Shown in pieces: positions 8,504-17,406 of a stretch of 64,000 bases of DNA. Source of the DNA: Puteibacter caeruleilacunae (GTDB taxonomy: Bacteria > Bacteroidota > Bacteroidia > Bacteroidales > Prolixibacteraceae). Location: positions 124,001 to 188,000 of the forward strand of contig SJCO01000001.1 in the NCBI GenBank assembly GCA_005217565.1, given 5' to 3'. Below the pieces are notes generated by a model. That model searched no databases. It was not told the DNA's origin and saw nothing but the letters and a program-made list of their open reading frames with translations. The position numbers were made by a program, and so were the translations under genes. Every line of letters starts with the position of its first letter. Positions within the stretch are counted from its first letter, which is position 1.

Positions 8504-9541
8504 GTGTTGAAACGAATTGATTTAGATGTAGTTAAGTCTATTGAGGGACTTTTGAAAAATGGTCGTAAGCGAATTACTATTGTTACTCATGTGAATCCTG
8601 ATGGTGACGCAATTGGTTCATCAGTAGGATTAAGTAACTACTTGCGAAAGTTAGGTCACTTTTGTAAGGTGTTGGTTCCCAATGATTACCCTGAATATTT
8701 GCAATGGATGAAGGGTGAGGAAGTGGTCACTGTATGGTTTAAAGCGAAGTATAAGGCGATAGAAATTATTGAGAACACTGATATACTTTTTTTCCTCGAC
8801 TTTAACGAGGAGATGAGATGCGGTGCTATTGCGGAGGAGACAAAAAAATTCAAAGGACCAAGAGTATTGATTGATCATCATCCACATCCTGCCGATTTTA
8901 CCGATATTACAATATCTGATACAGGTGCTTGTGCAACTGCAGAGTTGGTATATGAGTTGATCGATGCATTAGGGGATAGCGATCTTGTGGATGAGTCAGT
9001 TGCAGAATGTCTGTTTTCTGGCATTTTAACTGATACCGGATCATTCAATTATAATACTTCAAATCCGCGTACATACGAGATTGTTGGTCAGTTATTGAAG
9101 ACGGGGATCGATAAAGATCGGATTCATTCTCGCTTGTTTGATAATTTCTCTCATGATAGAATGAAATTATTGGGATACTGTTTAAATGATAAGATGGTTT
9201 ACATGCCTGAATTTAAAACAGCCTTTTTTAGTCTAACTCAGGAAGAATTGGCAAAGTTTAATTTCAAGCCAGGCGATACCGAAGGATTTGTAAATTTCCC
9301 TCTTTCCATAAAGGATGTGGTATTCACTGCTATCTTCATGGAAAAAGATGGAAAGATTAAGATTTCATTCCGTAGTAAAGGAACATTCCCTACAAATAAA
9401 TTTGCATCTGAGCATTTTAGAGGTGGCGGTCATGTTAATGCATCTGGAGGTGAGACGAACTTAACAATGGATGAAGCTGTGCAGAAATTTGTTGATTTGG
9501 TGCCTCAATATGCTGAGGAATTGAAAATTTCCATGTTATAA
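8504..9541 (+). CDS. DHH/DHHA1 phosphoesterase, NrnA-like (oligoribonuclease / pAp phosphatase)
   Basis: About 345 residues with the DHH-family motifs in order: T-H-V-N-P-D-G-D-A-I-G-S near the N-terminus, F-L-D-F-N-E, the signature I-D-H-H-P-H-P, and at the C-terminus the DHHA1 motif G-G-G-H-V-N-A-S-G-G. Proteins of this type (NrnA) degrade very short RNAs and dephosphorylate 3'-phosphoadenosine 5'-phosphate using manganese, in the cytoplasm. The frame opens at a TTG at 8480 that lies inside a likely promoter box; GTG at 8504 or TTG at 8507 gives the expected M-L-K-R-I-D start. It is followed 12 bp later by the septation-protein/NUDIX fusion, so the two are probably co-transcribed. Confidence 0.88.
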   Translation: MLKRIDLDVVKSIEGLLKNGRKRITIVTHVNPDGDAIGSSVGLSNYLRKLGHFCKVLVPNDYPEYLQWMKGEEVVTVWFKAKYKAIEIIENTDILFFLDFNEEMRCGAIAEETKKFKGPRVLIDHHPHPADFTDITISDTGACATAELVYELIDALGDSDLVDESVAECLFSGILTDTGSFNYNTSNPRTYEIVGQLLKTGIDKDRIHSRLFDNFSHDRMKLLGYCLNDKMVYMPEFKTAFFSLTQEELAKFNFKPGDTEGFVNFPLSIKDVVFTAIFMEKDGKIKISFRSKGTFPTNKFASEHFRGGGHVNASGGETNLTMDEAVQKFVDLVPQYAEELKISML

Positions 9542-9553
9542 GTAGTTAGTAGT

Positions 9554-10615
9554 ATGGGACGGATTGAGCTTTTTAAGAAATTACTTCCAGGATTTATCCC
9601 GTTGTTTGTTTTTATTGCGGCTGATGAACTTTGGGGAACTGAAATCGGATTAATTGTTGCTATTGCTGTTGGTATAGTTGAGTTGATTATTACCTGGTTC
9701 AGGGAGAAGCGTTTTGACAAGTTTATCTTGTTTGATACAGCCCTGCTAGTAGCTCTTGGTGGGATCTCAATTCTGTTGCATAACGATATCTTTTTTAAGC
9801 TTAAACCAGGACTGATAGAACTTATTCTATGCGCAATATTAGGTGTGTCGGCTTTTTCATCTTTCAATATTGTCGGACTGATGAGTCAGCGTTATCTTAA
9901 GGATGTTCAGATGAATGAACAGCAGATGAATCAGATCAGAACAACTATGAAGGGGATGTTTTGGCTGTTCTTGGCTCATACTGCATTGGTGTTTTATTCT
10001 GCCTTTTTCATGTCGAAAGAGGCGTGGGTATTCATTAGTGGAGGTTTGTTCTATACCTTGTTTGCGGTGTTTTTTGCCGTTGAGATCATCCGTCAGAAAA
10101 TCAATAATAAAAAGCTGATGAAAGAGGAGTGGCTACCTATTGTTGATGAAAAAGGACAAGTAACAGGTAAGGCTCCACGTTCTATATGCCATAAAGGAGA
10201 TCAGATACTGCATCCCGTTGTACACTTACATGTAATCAACTCACACAAGCATATATTTCTACAAAAGCGCCCTGAGGACAAGTTGGTACAGCCAGGCAAA
10301 TGGGATACGGCTGTGGGCGGACATATCTCTTTGGGAGAAACGTTGGAGGAATCATTAAAGCGTGAGGCGTGGGAAGAAATAGGTTTGCAGAATTTTAATG
10401 CTCGTTTAATGTCGAATTATCGTTGGGATACGGAGGTGGAATCTGAGTTGGTTTACCTGTTTGTGACGTACGATTATAAAGGAATAAATCTTCATTCGGA
10501 TGAGGTTCAGGAAGGGAAATTCTGGAGTCCTAAACAAATTAAAGAAAATCTGGGCAAAGGAATTTTTACACCTAACTTTGAGAAAGAATTCGCAATGCTA
10601 CAGAAAATGCTGTAG
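9554..10615 (+). CDS. Fusion of a septation-protein-A-like membrane domain and a NUDIX hydrolase
   Basis: A 353-residue two-domain protein. Residues ~1-180 form five or six membrane helices and begin F-K-K-L-L-P-G-F-I-P-L-F-V-F, resembling YciB/IspZ (intracellular septation protein A). Residues ~190-353 form a NUDIX domain of the IDI-like or YfcD type with a complete NUDIX box at 256-278 (G-x5-E-x7-R-E-A-W-E-E-I-G-L), preceded by V-H-L-H-V. The NUDIX part should hydrolyse a nucleoside diphosphate linked to another group, held at the inner face of the membrane. I know both halves as separate proteins; the join looks real because there is no stop or frameshift between them. Substrate unknown. 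Confidence 0.8.
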   Translation: MGRIELFKKLLPGFIPLFVFIAADELWGTEIGLIVAIAVGIVELIITWFREKRFDKFILFDTALLVALGGISILLHNDIFFKLKPGLIELILCAILGVSAFSSFNIVGLMSQRYLKDVQMNEQQMNQIRTTMKGMFWLFLAHTALVFYSAFFMSKEAWVFISGGLFYTLFAVFFAVEIIRQKINNKKLMKEEWLPIVDEKGQVTGKAPRSICHKGDQILHPVVHLHVINSHKHIFLQKRPEDKLVQPGKWDTAVGGHISLGETLEESLKREAWEEIGLQNFNARLMSNYRWDTEVESELVYLFVTYDYKGINLHSDEVQEGKFWSPKQIKENLGKGIFTPNFEKEFAMLQKML

Positions 10616-10737
10616 ACAGAATGACGCGTTAATTAGAACGTTGATAGTATCTGTGAGTATACTATTGATCGATTAGCATGTTGTAGGTAAAATAGAATGT
10701 TTCTTAGGTTTATAATATCCCGTGACTAAAGATGTTA

Positions 10738-10745
10738 TATATTTG
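10738..10745 (+). promoter_or_regulatory. Candidate Bacteroidota -7 promoter box for the ECF sigma gene
   Basis: TATATTTG matches TAnnTTTG and lies 27 bases before the TTG start of the sigma factor gene. No clear -33 element was found. Confidence 0.4.
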
Positions 10746-10772
10746 TAACATCAAAAATTAATAAAGAACGTA

Positions 10773-11360
10773 TTGTCGGGGCAATCAAAACTCATATTAG
10801 AACTTCAACGAGGCGATAAAAAGGCCTACCAAAACGTATATTACGAATACTACGAGCGTTTGGTTCATCTTGGAAGAACTTACTTGCAGTCGAACGAGGA
10901 GGCAAAAGAGGTAGTTCAGGATGCATTTATGAAATTGTGGGAAATCCGACAAAATCTTCAGCCTGATTCTAATATTCGTAATTTCTTATTTACCTTGGTT
11001 AAGAATAGCTGTTTGAATCGAATTAAACAACGTCAGACAGTGATTGATCACCATAATAAACTGATCCATCTTCAATTGCAATATAGTTTCGAGTCGCTTA
11101 GTAAAATGGGCTACGATTATATGGAGATTGAAGAACTTAAGTCAAAGATCGAGACGGCTATTGAGAATCTTCCAGAGCATTGCCGCAAGGTGTTTTGCAT
11201 GAGTCGCTTCGAAGAGCTGAAAAACCGCGAGATTGCAGAGCGACTTGATGTGTCGCAAAAGACGGTTGAGGCTCATCTGACAAAAGCACTAAAAATCCTT
11301 CGTACTGAATTGAAAGACTATCTTCCTTTGTTGGCTTTGATTTCGTTTGAGTATTTCTAA
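10773..11360 (+). CDS. ECF-type sigma factor, orphan
   Basis: A 195-residue sigma-70 family protein of the Bacteroidota Fec-like type. Region 2 includes Y-Y-E-Y-Y-E-R-L-V and V-V-Q-D-A-F-M-K-L-W-E-I-R; region 4 includes L-P-E-H-C-R-K-V-F, N-R-E-I-A-E-R-L-D-V-S-Q-K-T-V-E-A-H-L-T-K-A. Such factors normally precede a FecR anti-sigma gene and a SusC-type receptor, but here the next gene (PPOX-like) is convergent and no anti-sigma gene is near. The only in-frame start is TTG at 10773, since a stop occurs at 10746. The C-terminal tail (L-P-L-L-A-L-I-S-F-E-Y-F) is hydrophobic. Confidence 0.88.
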   Translation: MSGQSKLILELQRGDKKAYQNVYYEYYERLVHLGRTYLQSNEEAKEVVQDAFMKLWEIRQNLQPDSNIRNFLFTLVKNSCLNRIKQRQTVIDHHNKLIHLQLQYSFESLSKMGYDYMEIEELKSKIETAIENLPEHCRKVFCMSRFEELKNREIAERLDVSQKTVEAHLTKALKILRTELKDYLPLLALISFEYF

Positions 11361-11429
11361 GATTTTATTGGTTTAGGATATTGCTCTTTCCTTTTTCAGA
11401 TGGAACATATTGTTTTTAGAGCAATGAAT

Positions 11430-11483
11430 TGAGTCTATTTCCTACGTCTGATTAAAAAGGCTCAGAATTTAGAAATAGACTCA
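11430..11483. terminator. Hairpin between the convergent sigma and PPOX genes
   Basis: TGAGTCTATTTC (11430-11441) and GAAATAGACTCA (11472-11483) are perfect complements over 12 bases with a 30-base loop. It likely ends transcription from one or both sides. Confidence 0.6.
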
Positions 11484-11490
11484 TGATTAT

Positions 11491-11907
11491 TTACAGATAA
11501 ATGTAATTTTTAGCTTCATAACTTGTCTCCATTGACCAAACAGTTGCTTTGGCATCGGTCAAACAATAAATAACTATTGCATCGTAACCATCTTTTTGGA
11601 TAAGTGGCTTCAGAAATGGACGACTTTTAACAACTTCTTTTTTTAACTCTTCTTTATGTAAGGGTGTAGCTTTGCCAGTGACTCTTATTTGTAAATTCTC
11701 TTTGCTGTTGAAAAAGCAAAGCTCTATTTGCTGGTTGTTAATTAGTTCTTTATAGACATCTTTGTGAATGTCAGTTCCGAATAAAATTTTGTCTTCGATC
11801 ATATTTAATAAAGACATTGCTCTAACGTGGGGTTTATTGTCTTTTACTGTGGCAAGGTAAAAGATTGGAGTTTTGTTGATGATGTTTAATATTTCAGTCT
11901 TTGTCAT
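11491..11907 (-). CDS. Pyridoxamine 5'-phosphate oxidase-like (split-barrel flavoprotein) family protein
   Basis: A 138-residue single-domain protein with the split-barrel pattern: F-Y-L-A-T-V-K-D-N-K-P-H-V-R at residues ~16-29, then I-L-F-G-T-D, I-E-L-C-F-F-N and I-R-V-T-G-K-A. Members bind FMN, F420 or haem and reduce small molecules or act in stress defence; the specific reaction here is unknown. It is transcribed away from the AraC regulator gene across a 187-bp gap, the arrangement expected when the regulator controls its neighbour. Confidence 0.8.
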   Translation of the reverse strand: MTKTEILNIINKTPIFYLATVKDNKPHVRAMSLLNMIEDKILFGTDIHKDVYKELINNQQIELCFFNSKENLQIRVTGKATPLHKEELKKEVVKSRPFLKPLIQKDGYDAIVIYCLTDAKATVWSMETSYEAKNYIYL

Positions 11908-12094
11908 AATTGGATGTTTTATTTCTTATTTGTGTAATTAATTATTCTATATTAGTCCTAACCGTACGATTCATATTGATCTTTAATCGTTCTAATTGCA
12001 AAATTAACTGTGTCCGTTGTTGAAAGAAGGTGGAAGATTTGGTGAAATTGGTTAGAATTTAGGTATTTTAATTTTTATTGTTAATTACAACAAA

Positions 12095-13012
12095 ATGAAA
12101 GTATTTGAAGCGATATCTGATTATATAGCACCAGAAATGAAAAGATATCCATTTCTGGATCCTGGCTTTTATATGGATAGATTTTCTGATTTTTTTAATA
12201 AGTCAGAGGATGTTTTTTATAAGTATCAGGAACCACATAAACGAAATTTCTTTGAAATCACATTAGCTATAAAGGAATCAATAGGTGTAAATATAGGTGA
12301 AACCACCTTGAATGAAACACGAAATACTTTAGAAATTGTATCTCCTTTTCAAGTTTTCTCTTTTGATTTGTCCACTTCTATGGACGAGAAGAATATTCCT
12401 AGATCTGATAAAGCTTACTCAATCTTTTTTGATTCATCCTTTTTTAATCCAAAGTACGAGTCTTTTGAAATTCAACACTGTTTCCCATTTTTTAAAATTT
12501 ATACAACACCAAAGTATATACTAACAGAAGAGCAAGCTAAATATTTAGAGCGGTTTATGAAGGTGATGCTGGAGGAGGTTAGAAATCCTAATGAGTATAG
12601 CGTACAGGTGTTACAATCGTATTTGAATATTCTTTTGTATAAACTAAAGTTAGTAATCAAGAGTGATTCTGAAATAATATCAAATAATCGATTTTCATAT
12701 ATTGCTGCTAAATATGAGGAGCTTATTACAATGAGTAATGGTGATTTTCGTTCAGTTGCGGAGTATTCATCAATGCTCAATATTAGTGCAGTTTATTTGA
12801 GTGAATGTGTGAAAAAAGCAACAGGAAGGAATCCTCAAGAGATATTAACTGATTTCAAAGTACAGTATGCAAAGTCTTTATTGTGTCAATCAAAAAGTCC
12901 GGTTACAGATATTGCATGGCAAGTAGGATTTAATGAGGTCACTAATTTTACTAAGTTCTTTAAGGCAAATACTGGGCTAACACCAAGTCAGTTTCGCAAA
13001 ATAAGGCGATAA
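12095..13012 (+). CDS. AraC family transcriptional regulator
   Basis: A 305-residue protein with a ~190-residue cupin-like N-terminal sensing domain and a C-terminal pair of helix-turn-helix motifs (residues ~205-305). The second ends I-A-W-Q-V-G-F-N-E-V-T-N-F-T-K-F-F-K, then G-L-T-P-S-Q-F-R-K, which is the AraC signature. It probably responds to a small ligand and controls the divergent PPOX-like gene. No terminator was seen after it. Confidence 0.9.
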   Translation: MKVFEAISDYIAPEMKRYPFLDPGFYMDRFSDFFNKSEDVFYKYQEPHKRNFFEITLAIKESIGVNIGETTLNETRNTLEIVSPFQVFSFDLSTSMDEKNIPRSDKAYSIFFDSSFFNPKYESFEIQHCFPFFKIYTTPKYILTEEQAKYLERFMKVMLEEVRNPNEYSVQVLQSYLNILLYKLKLVIKSDSEIISNNRFSYIAAKYEELITMSNGDFRSVAEYSSMLNISAVYLSECVKKATGRNPQEILTDFKVQYAKSLLCQSKSPVTDIAWQVGFNEVTNFTKFFKANTGLTPSQFRKIRR

Positions 13013-13198
13013 GGGGTAATAGTACTGTGAAAAGTAATAATCTGTGAAATCATAATATTGAGTAGTTTTCTATTTACATTAGTTAAAGAGTTGGCTGTAT
13101 GTTAATAGGTTTTAAAAGCTGTTCTGAGTTAAATTGCATGTTGAAAGAGACCTTGATTATTGAAATATAAATGAAATAGTGTTCTTTGCTAAGATTTG

Positions 13199-13206
13199 TA
13201 TATTTG
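13199..13206 (+). promoter_or_regulatory. Candidate -7 promoter box for the C45-type hydrolase gene
   Basis: TATATTTG matches TAnnTTTG and lies 34 bases before the ATG at 13241. No -33 TTTG at the normal spacing is visible. Confidence 0.4.
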
Positions 13207-13240
13207 TGCATATTTTTGAAAAATAAATATCTCAAATATT

Positions 13241-14515
13241 ATGATCCCTATGTTTGGTAAAGGAAACGAAATGAGGCGAGAGGATTTAAAATCAGTAGTT
13301 GGCAAATTAAAAGTACTATTACTGTTACTGATTGCTGTTAGTATTCTTCATCCCGCAGTTGCTTGCACTACTGCTGTAATATCAGGAAAATATACCAAGG
13401 ACGGTCGCCCTATGATTTGGAAGTTACGCGATACCGATTACCTGAAGAATAAAATGATGTTTTTTGAAGATGGCAAGTACGATTATATCGGATTGGTGAA
13501 TTCTGAGGATTTAGACGGCGAACAAGTTTGGGGAGGAGCTAATGCTAAAGGCTTTTCGATTATGAACAGTGCTTCATTCAATGTGAATATGGATGACACA
13601 ACTTCTATAAAAGATCGGGAAGGTTTCTTTATGAAGCAGGCATTGCAGACTTGTGCTACTTTGGAAGATTTTGAAAAACTATTGCGTGATATACCTAAAC
13701 CTGCAGGATTGGCTGCTCATTTTGGGGTGATTGATGCTGAAGGGGGAGCAGCGTTCTATGAGGTGAACAATTATACCTTTACTAAATTTGATGCTAACGA
13801 CTCGAAGGAAGCTCCACAGGGGTATATTATACGTACCAACTTCTCGTTTACCGGAAAGAAAGATATTGGGTATGGTTTTATTAGATATCAGACTGCTCAG
13901 GATATTTTTTACCAGGCTGAATCGATGGGGAAATTGAACTATCAAACGGTAATACAGGATTTCTCAAGATGTTTTAAGCATCCTATATTGAATAGAGATT
14001 ACAGAAAAGAATATGAGAAGGTGCCAGCCGGGGAGCATTTTGTTAATTCGGGAGATTTGATTACACGAAATGGATCTTCTTCAGCAATATTGGTGCAAGG
14101 TGTAAAGAAAGATGAACCTAAGGATATGGCCACCATCTGGACAACTGTAGGTTTTCCAAATACCTGTGTAACATTACCAGTTTGGGTAAAGGGAGGAAAG
14201 CATCTTCCTAAAGTATTATTAGCTGATGACACTGGGAATTGTCCATTGAATGAAATGGCTATGGAGTTGATGGACCAGTGTTATCCTATAAAGCGTTCTG
14301 CTGGTTATAAATACTTGCAAATTTCTAAGCTTTTTAATGCAGCGAAAACTGGTTTCGTTCAAAGGCTTGAGCCTATAGAAAGAGAGATCTTTAAAGCCAC
14401 AGAAACGAAATTGGAACAATGGAAGAAGCCTAATACTTCTGACATTGCTGCTTACTATCAGTGGTTAGATCAATTAGTATATCAAACTTATTCCGATGAG
14501 TTTGGACTGAAATAA
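13241..14515 (+). CDS. Exported C45-type N-terminal nucleophile (Ntn) amidohydrolase
   Basis: A 424-residue protein with a long n-region, a hydrophobic signal segment (residues ~24-39) and A-V-A-C-T-T-A-V at 39-46. In this superfamily (acyl-CoA:isopenicillin N acyltransferase-like, linear amide hydrolases) the Cys right after the processing site, here Cys-42, becomes the N-terminal nucleophile. G-R-P-M-I-W-K-L-R-D and W-G-G-A-N-A-K-G-F-S follow as expected. It should cleave a linear amide bond outside the cytoplasm; bile-salt or carcinine-like hydrolysis are only examples of the family. The second ATG at 13271 would give a more usual signal peptide length. It stands alone, followed by a terminator hairpin. 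Confidence 0.8.
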   Translation: MIPMFGKGNEMRREDLKSVVGKLKVLLLLLIAVSILHPAVACTTAVISGKYTKDGRPMIWKLRDTDYLKNKMMFFEDGKYDYIGLVNSEDLDGEQVWGGANAKGFSIMNSASFNVNMDDTTSIKDREGFFMKQALQTCATLEDFEKLLRDIPKPAGLAAHFGVIDAEGGAAFYEVNNYTFTKFDANDSKEAPQGYIIRTNFSFTGKKDIGYGFIRYQTAQDIFYQAESMGKLNYQTVIQDFSRCFKHPILNRDYRKEYEKVPAGEHFVNSGDLITRNGSSSAILVQGVKKDEPKDMATIWTTVGFPNTCVTLPVWVKGGKHLPKVLLADDTGNCPLNEMAMELMDQCYPIKRSAGYKYLQISKLFNAAKTGFVQRLEPIEREIFKATETKLEQWKKPNTSDIAAYYQWLDQLVYQTYSDEFGLK

Positions 14516-14538
14516 GATGTTTCTAAGACTTATATAAT

Positions 14539-14586
14539 AGTATCCTTATCGTAGAAGTTAAGATAGATCTCCTCGATAAGGATACT
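14539..14586. terminator. Hairpin between convergent C45 hydrolase and MBL-fold genes
   Basis: AGTATCCTTATCG (14539-14551) pairs perfectly with CGATAAGGATACT (14574-14586) around a 22-base loop. It is placed to end both convergent transcripts. Confidence 0.7.
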
Positions 14587-14614
14587 GTATTTTGGAGAGG
14601 ATTATAAAGCGTGT

Positions 14615-15997
14615 TTATTTACTCACCTTCCCCTTTAGTTGAATGGCATAACTGTTCATGTAATTTCTTCCGGTAGCGGTGACCATTGTTTTTGCAATCT
14701 CCATTAAGGCATTTGCTTTTAACGTGATTATTTCCTTATCATTTTTATTTAAAGCAAGCAGGTAATCGCATAATTGTGCACACCATTGGAAGTCCTTTTC
14801 TTTAAAAGCCTTAACTGTGTTTGTGCGAAGGTTAGCAATACCACCGACCATTTTTGCCATTTTCTCAGCCTCAGTGCTTGGTGTGAGTTTATTAAGATTG
14901 ACAGGATTTCCATCAAACCATCCAAGATAGCCATAGAAAATTGAGCGAACAGCCCAGTCAACGCGACCGTAATATTCAACCAAATAGGGTTGCGATGCCA
15001 GATGTTCGGGTAATTTTACATACTCAACCAATTGATCGGGAGTCATACCTTTATTCATACCTTCTATGGTTTTGTCAAAGACAAATTTTATTGCATCATA
15101 ATAGTTGGTCAATGTCTCTTTTACCTTCTCTTTTCCTTCTACTGGACGGGTATGACCTGGCAGTAAATACTTCGCATTTTCGTTTCGCATTTTATCTATG
15201 CTTTGGTACCAGCTTTTTACATCGCGGTATTGCGAACCTCTGATGGTGTAAAGATTAGGGAACGATTTATAATAACTGTCGCCACAGAATAGAATCTTTT
15301 GCTCAGGCATCCAAACATACATATTGTCATAGGTTTCGCCTGTAGCAGCTACTAGCTCAAATTTAACACCATCAATTTCAATTTTCTTTCGTTGTTCCGT
15401 GAAAAAATGTGTTGGTTTAAATTCTGCTGTTTCCTTCCCTCTGGTAAACATGGTTCTTTGTTTATCTGGGCGCGACGCAATTCCATTATTAATATGGATA
15501 GAATCAGGAAGAAAAACACCTGCTTGTCGTGCTCCTCTTGCGTTAGCAACGGTTAGTTGTGCTTCTTTACCAGCCTTGGCTTCAAGATTAAAACCAGTAT
15601 TTTCACCTAAAACCGATGCTCTTCCCCATACCTGTGGATTGCTTCCTTCTGCTAGAAAAGCATCAATACCACCAAAATGGTCGCCATGTCCATGAGTGAT
15701 AATAATCGCTTTTATGGGTTTATCAGTAATTTCACGAAACTTCAAACGAAGTTGCTCCATACGAATAGGGGACATTCCTGCATCTACAAGGATGATTCCT
15801 GTTTTTCCCTCGATCATGGCGATGTTGCTTACATCATAACCAACGGCAAACCATACATTATCTTCAAATTTGAATATTTTAGGTACAAATTCCTGGTTCT
15901 GCTCTTTTAGTAAAAGAGTAGCTTCTGTGTCTTGCGCTGTAACTGCAGATACACAGGTGATTATTGTAATGATCAATGTTAAAATACGAGTCTTCAT
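14615..15997 (-). CDS. Secreted metallo-beta-lactamase-fold hydrolase, alkylsulfatase-like (short form)
   Basis: A 460-residue protein with a signal peptide (ends S-A-V-T-A-Q). The binuclear metal motif T-H-G-H-G-D-H-F-G-G is at 101-110, with further ligands in G-E-T-Y-D-N, F-C-G-D-S-Y and L-P-G-H-T-R-P-V. Residues ~300-430 match the alkyl sulfatase dimerization region that follows the MBL domain in SdsA1-type (class III) sulfatases, including Y-Y-G-R-V-D-W-A-V-R and G-Y-L-G-W-F-D-G-N-P. The C-terminal SCP2-like domain of SdsA1 (~650 residues in total) is missing. It probably hydrolyses alkyl sulfate esters or related substrates in the periplasm. It is divergent from the BPL_N-type lipoprotein gene. 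Confidence 0.82.
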   Translation of the reverse strand: MKTRILTLIITIITCVSAVTAQDTEATLLLKEQNQEFVPKIFKFEDNVWFAVGYDVSNIAMIEGKTGIILVDAGMSPIRMEQLRLKFREITDKPIKAIIITHGHGDHFGGIDAFLAEGSNPQVWGRASVLGENTGFNLEAKAGKEAQLTVANARGARQAGVFLPDSIHINNGIASRPDKQRTMFTRGKETAEFKPTHFFTEQRKKIEIDGVKFELVAATGETYDNMYVWMPEQKILFCGDSYYKSFPNLYTIRGSQYRDVKSWYQSIDKMRNENAKYLLPGHTRPVEGKEKVKETLTNYYDAIKFVFDKTIEGMNKGMTPDQLVEYVKLPEHLASQPYLVEYYGRVDWAVRSIFYGYLGWFDGNPVNLNKLTPSTEAEKMAKMVGGIANLRTNTVKAFKEKDFQWCAQLCDYLLALNKNDKEIITLKANALMEIAKTMVTATGRNYMNSYAIQLKGKVSK

Positions 15998-16248
15998 CTT
16001 ATGGATTTTTCTGATTTATTGTACATTACAAAATTAGACGTCGCCGAAGCGGGTAACAATGTAAAAACGCGACTATAAATGGTAAAAATGGGCAAATGAG
16101 CTTTCAGTATTTTGGGTAATGGATAAAATAATCCTGTCATGCAATAATTTACTTGTAAGGAAATGGATATTGGTCATAAAAATTGTTTCTTTTGCTTCTG
16201 GAAACGGTTATTTTATGATCTTTGATTATTGATATAAAATTCGAAAAC

Positions 16249-17406
16249 ATGAGAACAACGTTGCTTTTATATATTTTGATATTCTTCACTGTAGCATGTC
16301 AGCAACAAGGTGAAAATAAAGAGGTAATTCAAAATAAAAAGGACTCGGCCACTACAATAACTGTTGGGGTATTTAATAAAAATGGTGACAGCCCATATTG
16401 TATTACCGACGCTTTGGAAGCAGTGAAAATAGATGGCGATATTGAAGCTCGTGTTATTTCTGCTGCTGAGATCATGTCTGGTGCGACTGATGATATTGAT
16501 GTGTACTTATTTCCAGGAGGTAGCGGTCGCAGTGAGACTGGTAGTCTTGGTGAACAGGGCCAGCAGAAGATCATAAACCTGGTGAAAACTCAAGGAAAAG
16601 GTGTTGTTGGAATTTGTGCAGGTGCTTATATCTTATCTGAAACTCCAGGTTATCCATCGTTGGATCTGAGTGCAGGAGAAGCCATTGATATAGAGCATGA
16701 TCATCGAGGACATGGATTAGTGAAGTTTTCGTTGACTGATGCTGGAAAGAAAATCTTCCCAGAGCTTCAAGGTAGAGAGATTAATTTCAGTCAATACTAC
16801 GAAGGTCCAGTATTAATTCCTGCAAAGAATTCAGTATACAAGTATAATGAGTTGGCTACTATGGAGAGTGATGTGCATCTAGTTGAAGGAACGCCAGCTA
16901 ATATGACGAATAATCGTCCGTTTATCATTATTACAGATGTAGAGAAGGGGAGAACTGCATCGGTTGTTGGGCATCCTGAGTGTACCCCAGGAATGCGTTG
17001 GATGATTCCTCGTTTGGTCCGTGTCGTGGCTAAAAAGGAGATTAAAAGATATGGCGAGAATGTAGTTCGACCAGAAATCTACACTAAAGAGATTTTGTAT
17101 ACAAAAGAACAACTGTCGAAACAGCGTTCAGCTTACAACAAGCTTATTGGATCGAAAGAGGATAAGCTACAAGGCATGTGTGATATTGTAGATATGTGCG
17201 CCTGGTCCGCCAAGAAGTGGATCCCACCAATGCTTCGCGATAAAGATGTAGAGGTGCGACTTTTGGCGGCAAAATTAACCGTTCAGTTGGAACGTACTGA
17301 CGCGATTGCGGACTTAAAGGCAGCTATAGATAGTGAGCAGGACCTTGAAAGTAAGAAACAATTTCAAGCATATCTGAAGGCATTGAAAGAAATGACAGGG
17401 AAGTAG
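16249..17406 (+). CDS. Lipoprotein with class I glutamine amidotransferase-like (BPL_N type) domain and HEAT-like tail
   Basis: About 385 residues. The ATG at 16249 gives a short lipoprotein signal (L-I-F-F-T-V-A-C), while the frame itself opens at a TTG 27 bases earlier. Residues ~35-260 resemble the BPL_N family: F-P-G-G-S-G, then a nucleophile elbow G-I-C-A-G-A-Y-I-L, then G-H-P-E-C-T-P-G. The C-terminal ~80 residues look like one or two HEAT-type repeats (M-L-R-D-K-D-V-E-V-R-L-L-A-A). The membrane-anchored location is unlike cytoplasmic biotin-protein ligases, so the name only describes the fold. The reaction is unknown; hydrolysis of an amide or a scaffold role are both possible. Confidence 0.68.
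   Translation: MRTTLLLYILIFFTVACQQQGENKEVIQNKKDSATTITVGVFNKNGDSPYCITDALEAVKIDGDIEARVISAAEIMSGATDDIDVYLFPGGSGRSETGSLGEQGQQKIINLVKTQGKGVVGICAGAYILSETPGYPSLDLSAGEAIDIEHDHRGHGLVKFSLTDAGKKIFPELQGREINFSQYYEGPVLIPAKNSVYKYNELATMESDVHLVEGTPANMTNNRPFIIITDVEKGRTASVVGHPECTPGMRWMIPRLVRVVAKKEIKRYGENVVRPEIYTKEILYTKEQLSKQRSAYNKLIGSKEDKLQGMCDIVDMCAWSAKKWIPPMLRDKDVEVRLLAAKLTVQLERTDAIADLKAAIDSEQDLESKKQFQAYLKALKEMTGK

Noticed and set aside
9505-9867. A 120-codon minus-strand frame across the end of the DHH gene and the start of the IspZ/NUDIX gene
   Set aside because: It overlaps two well supported genes and has low-complexity, shadow-like composition.
14615-15997. A beta-lactamase (antibiotic resistance) call for the MBL-fold protein
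   Set aside because: The H-G-H-G-D-H motif is shared by the whole fold; the long C-terminal part matches alkylsulfatase dimerisation regions instead.
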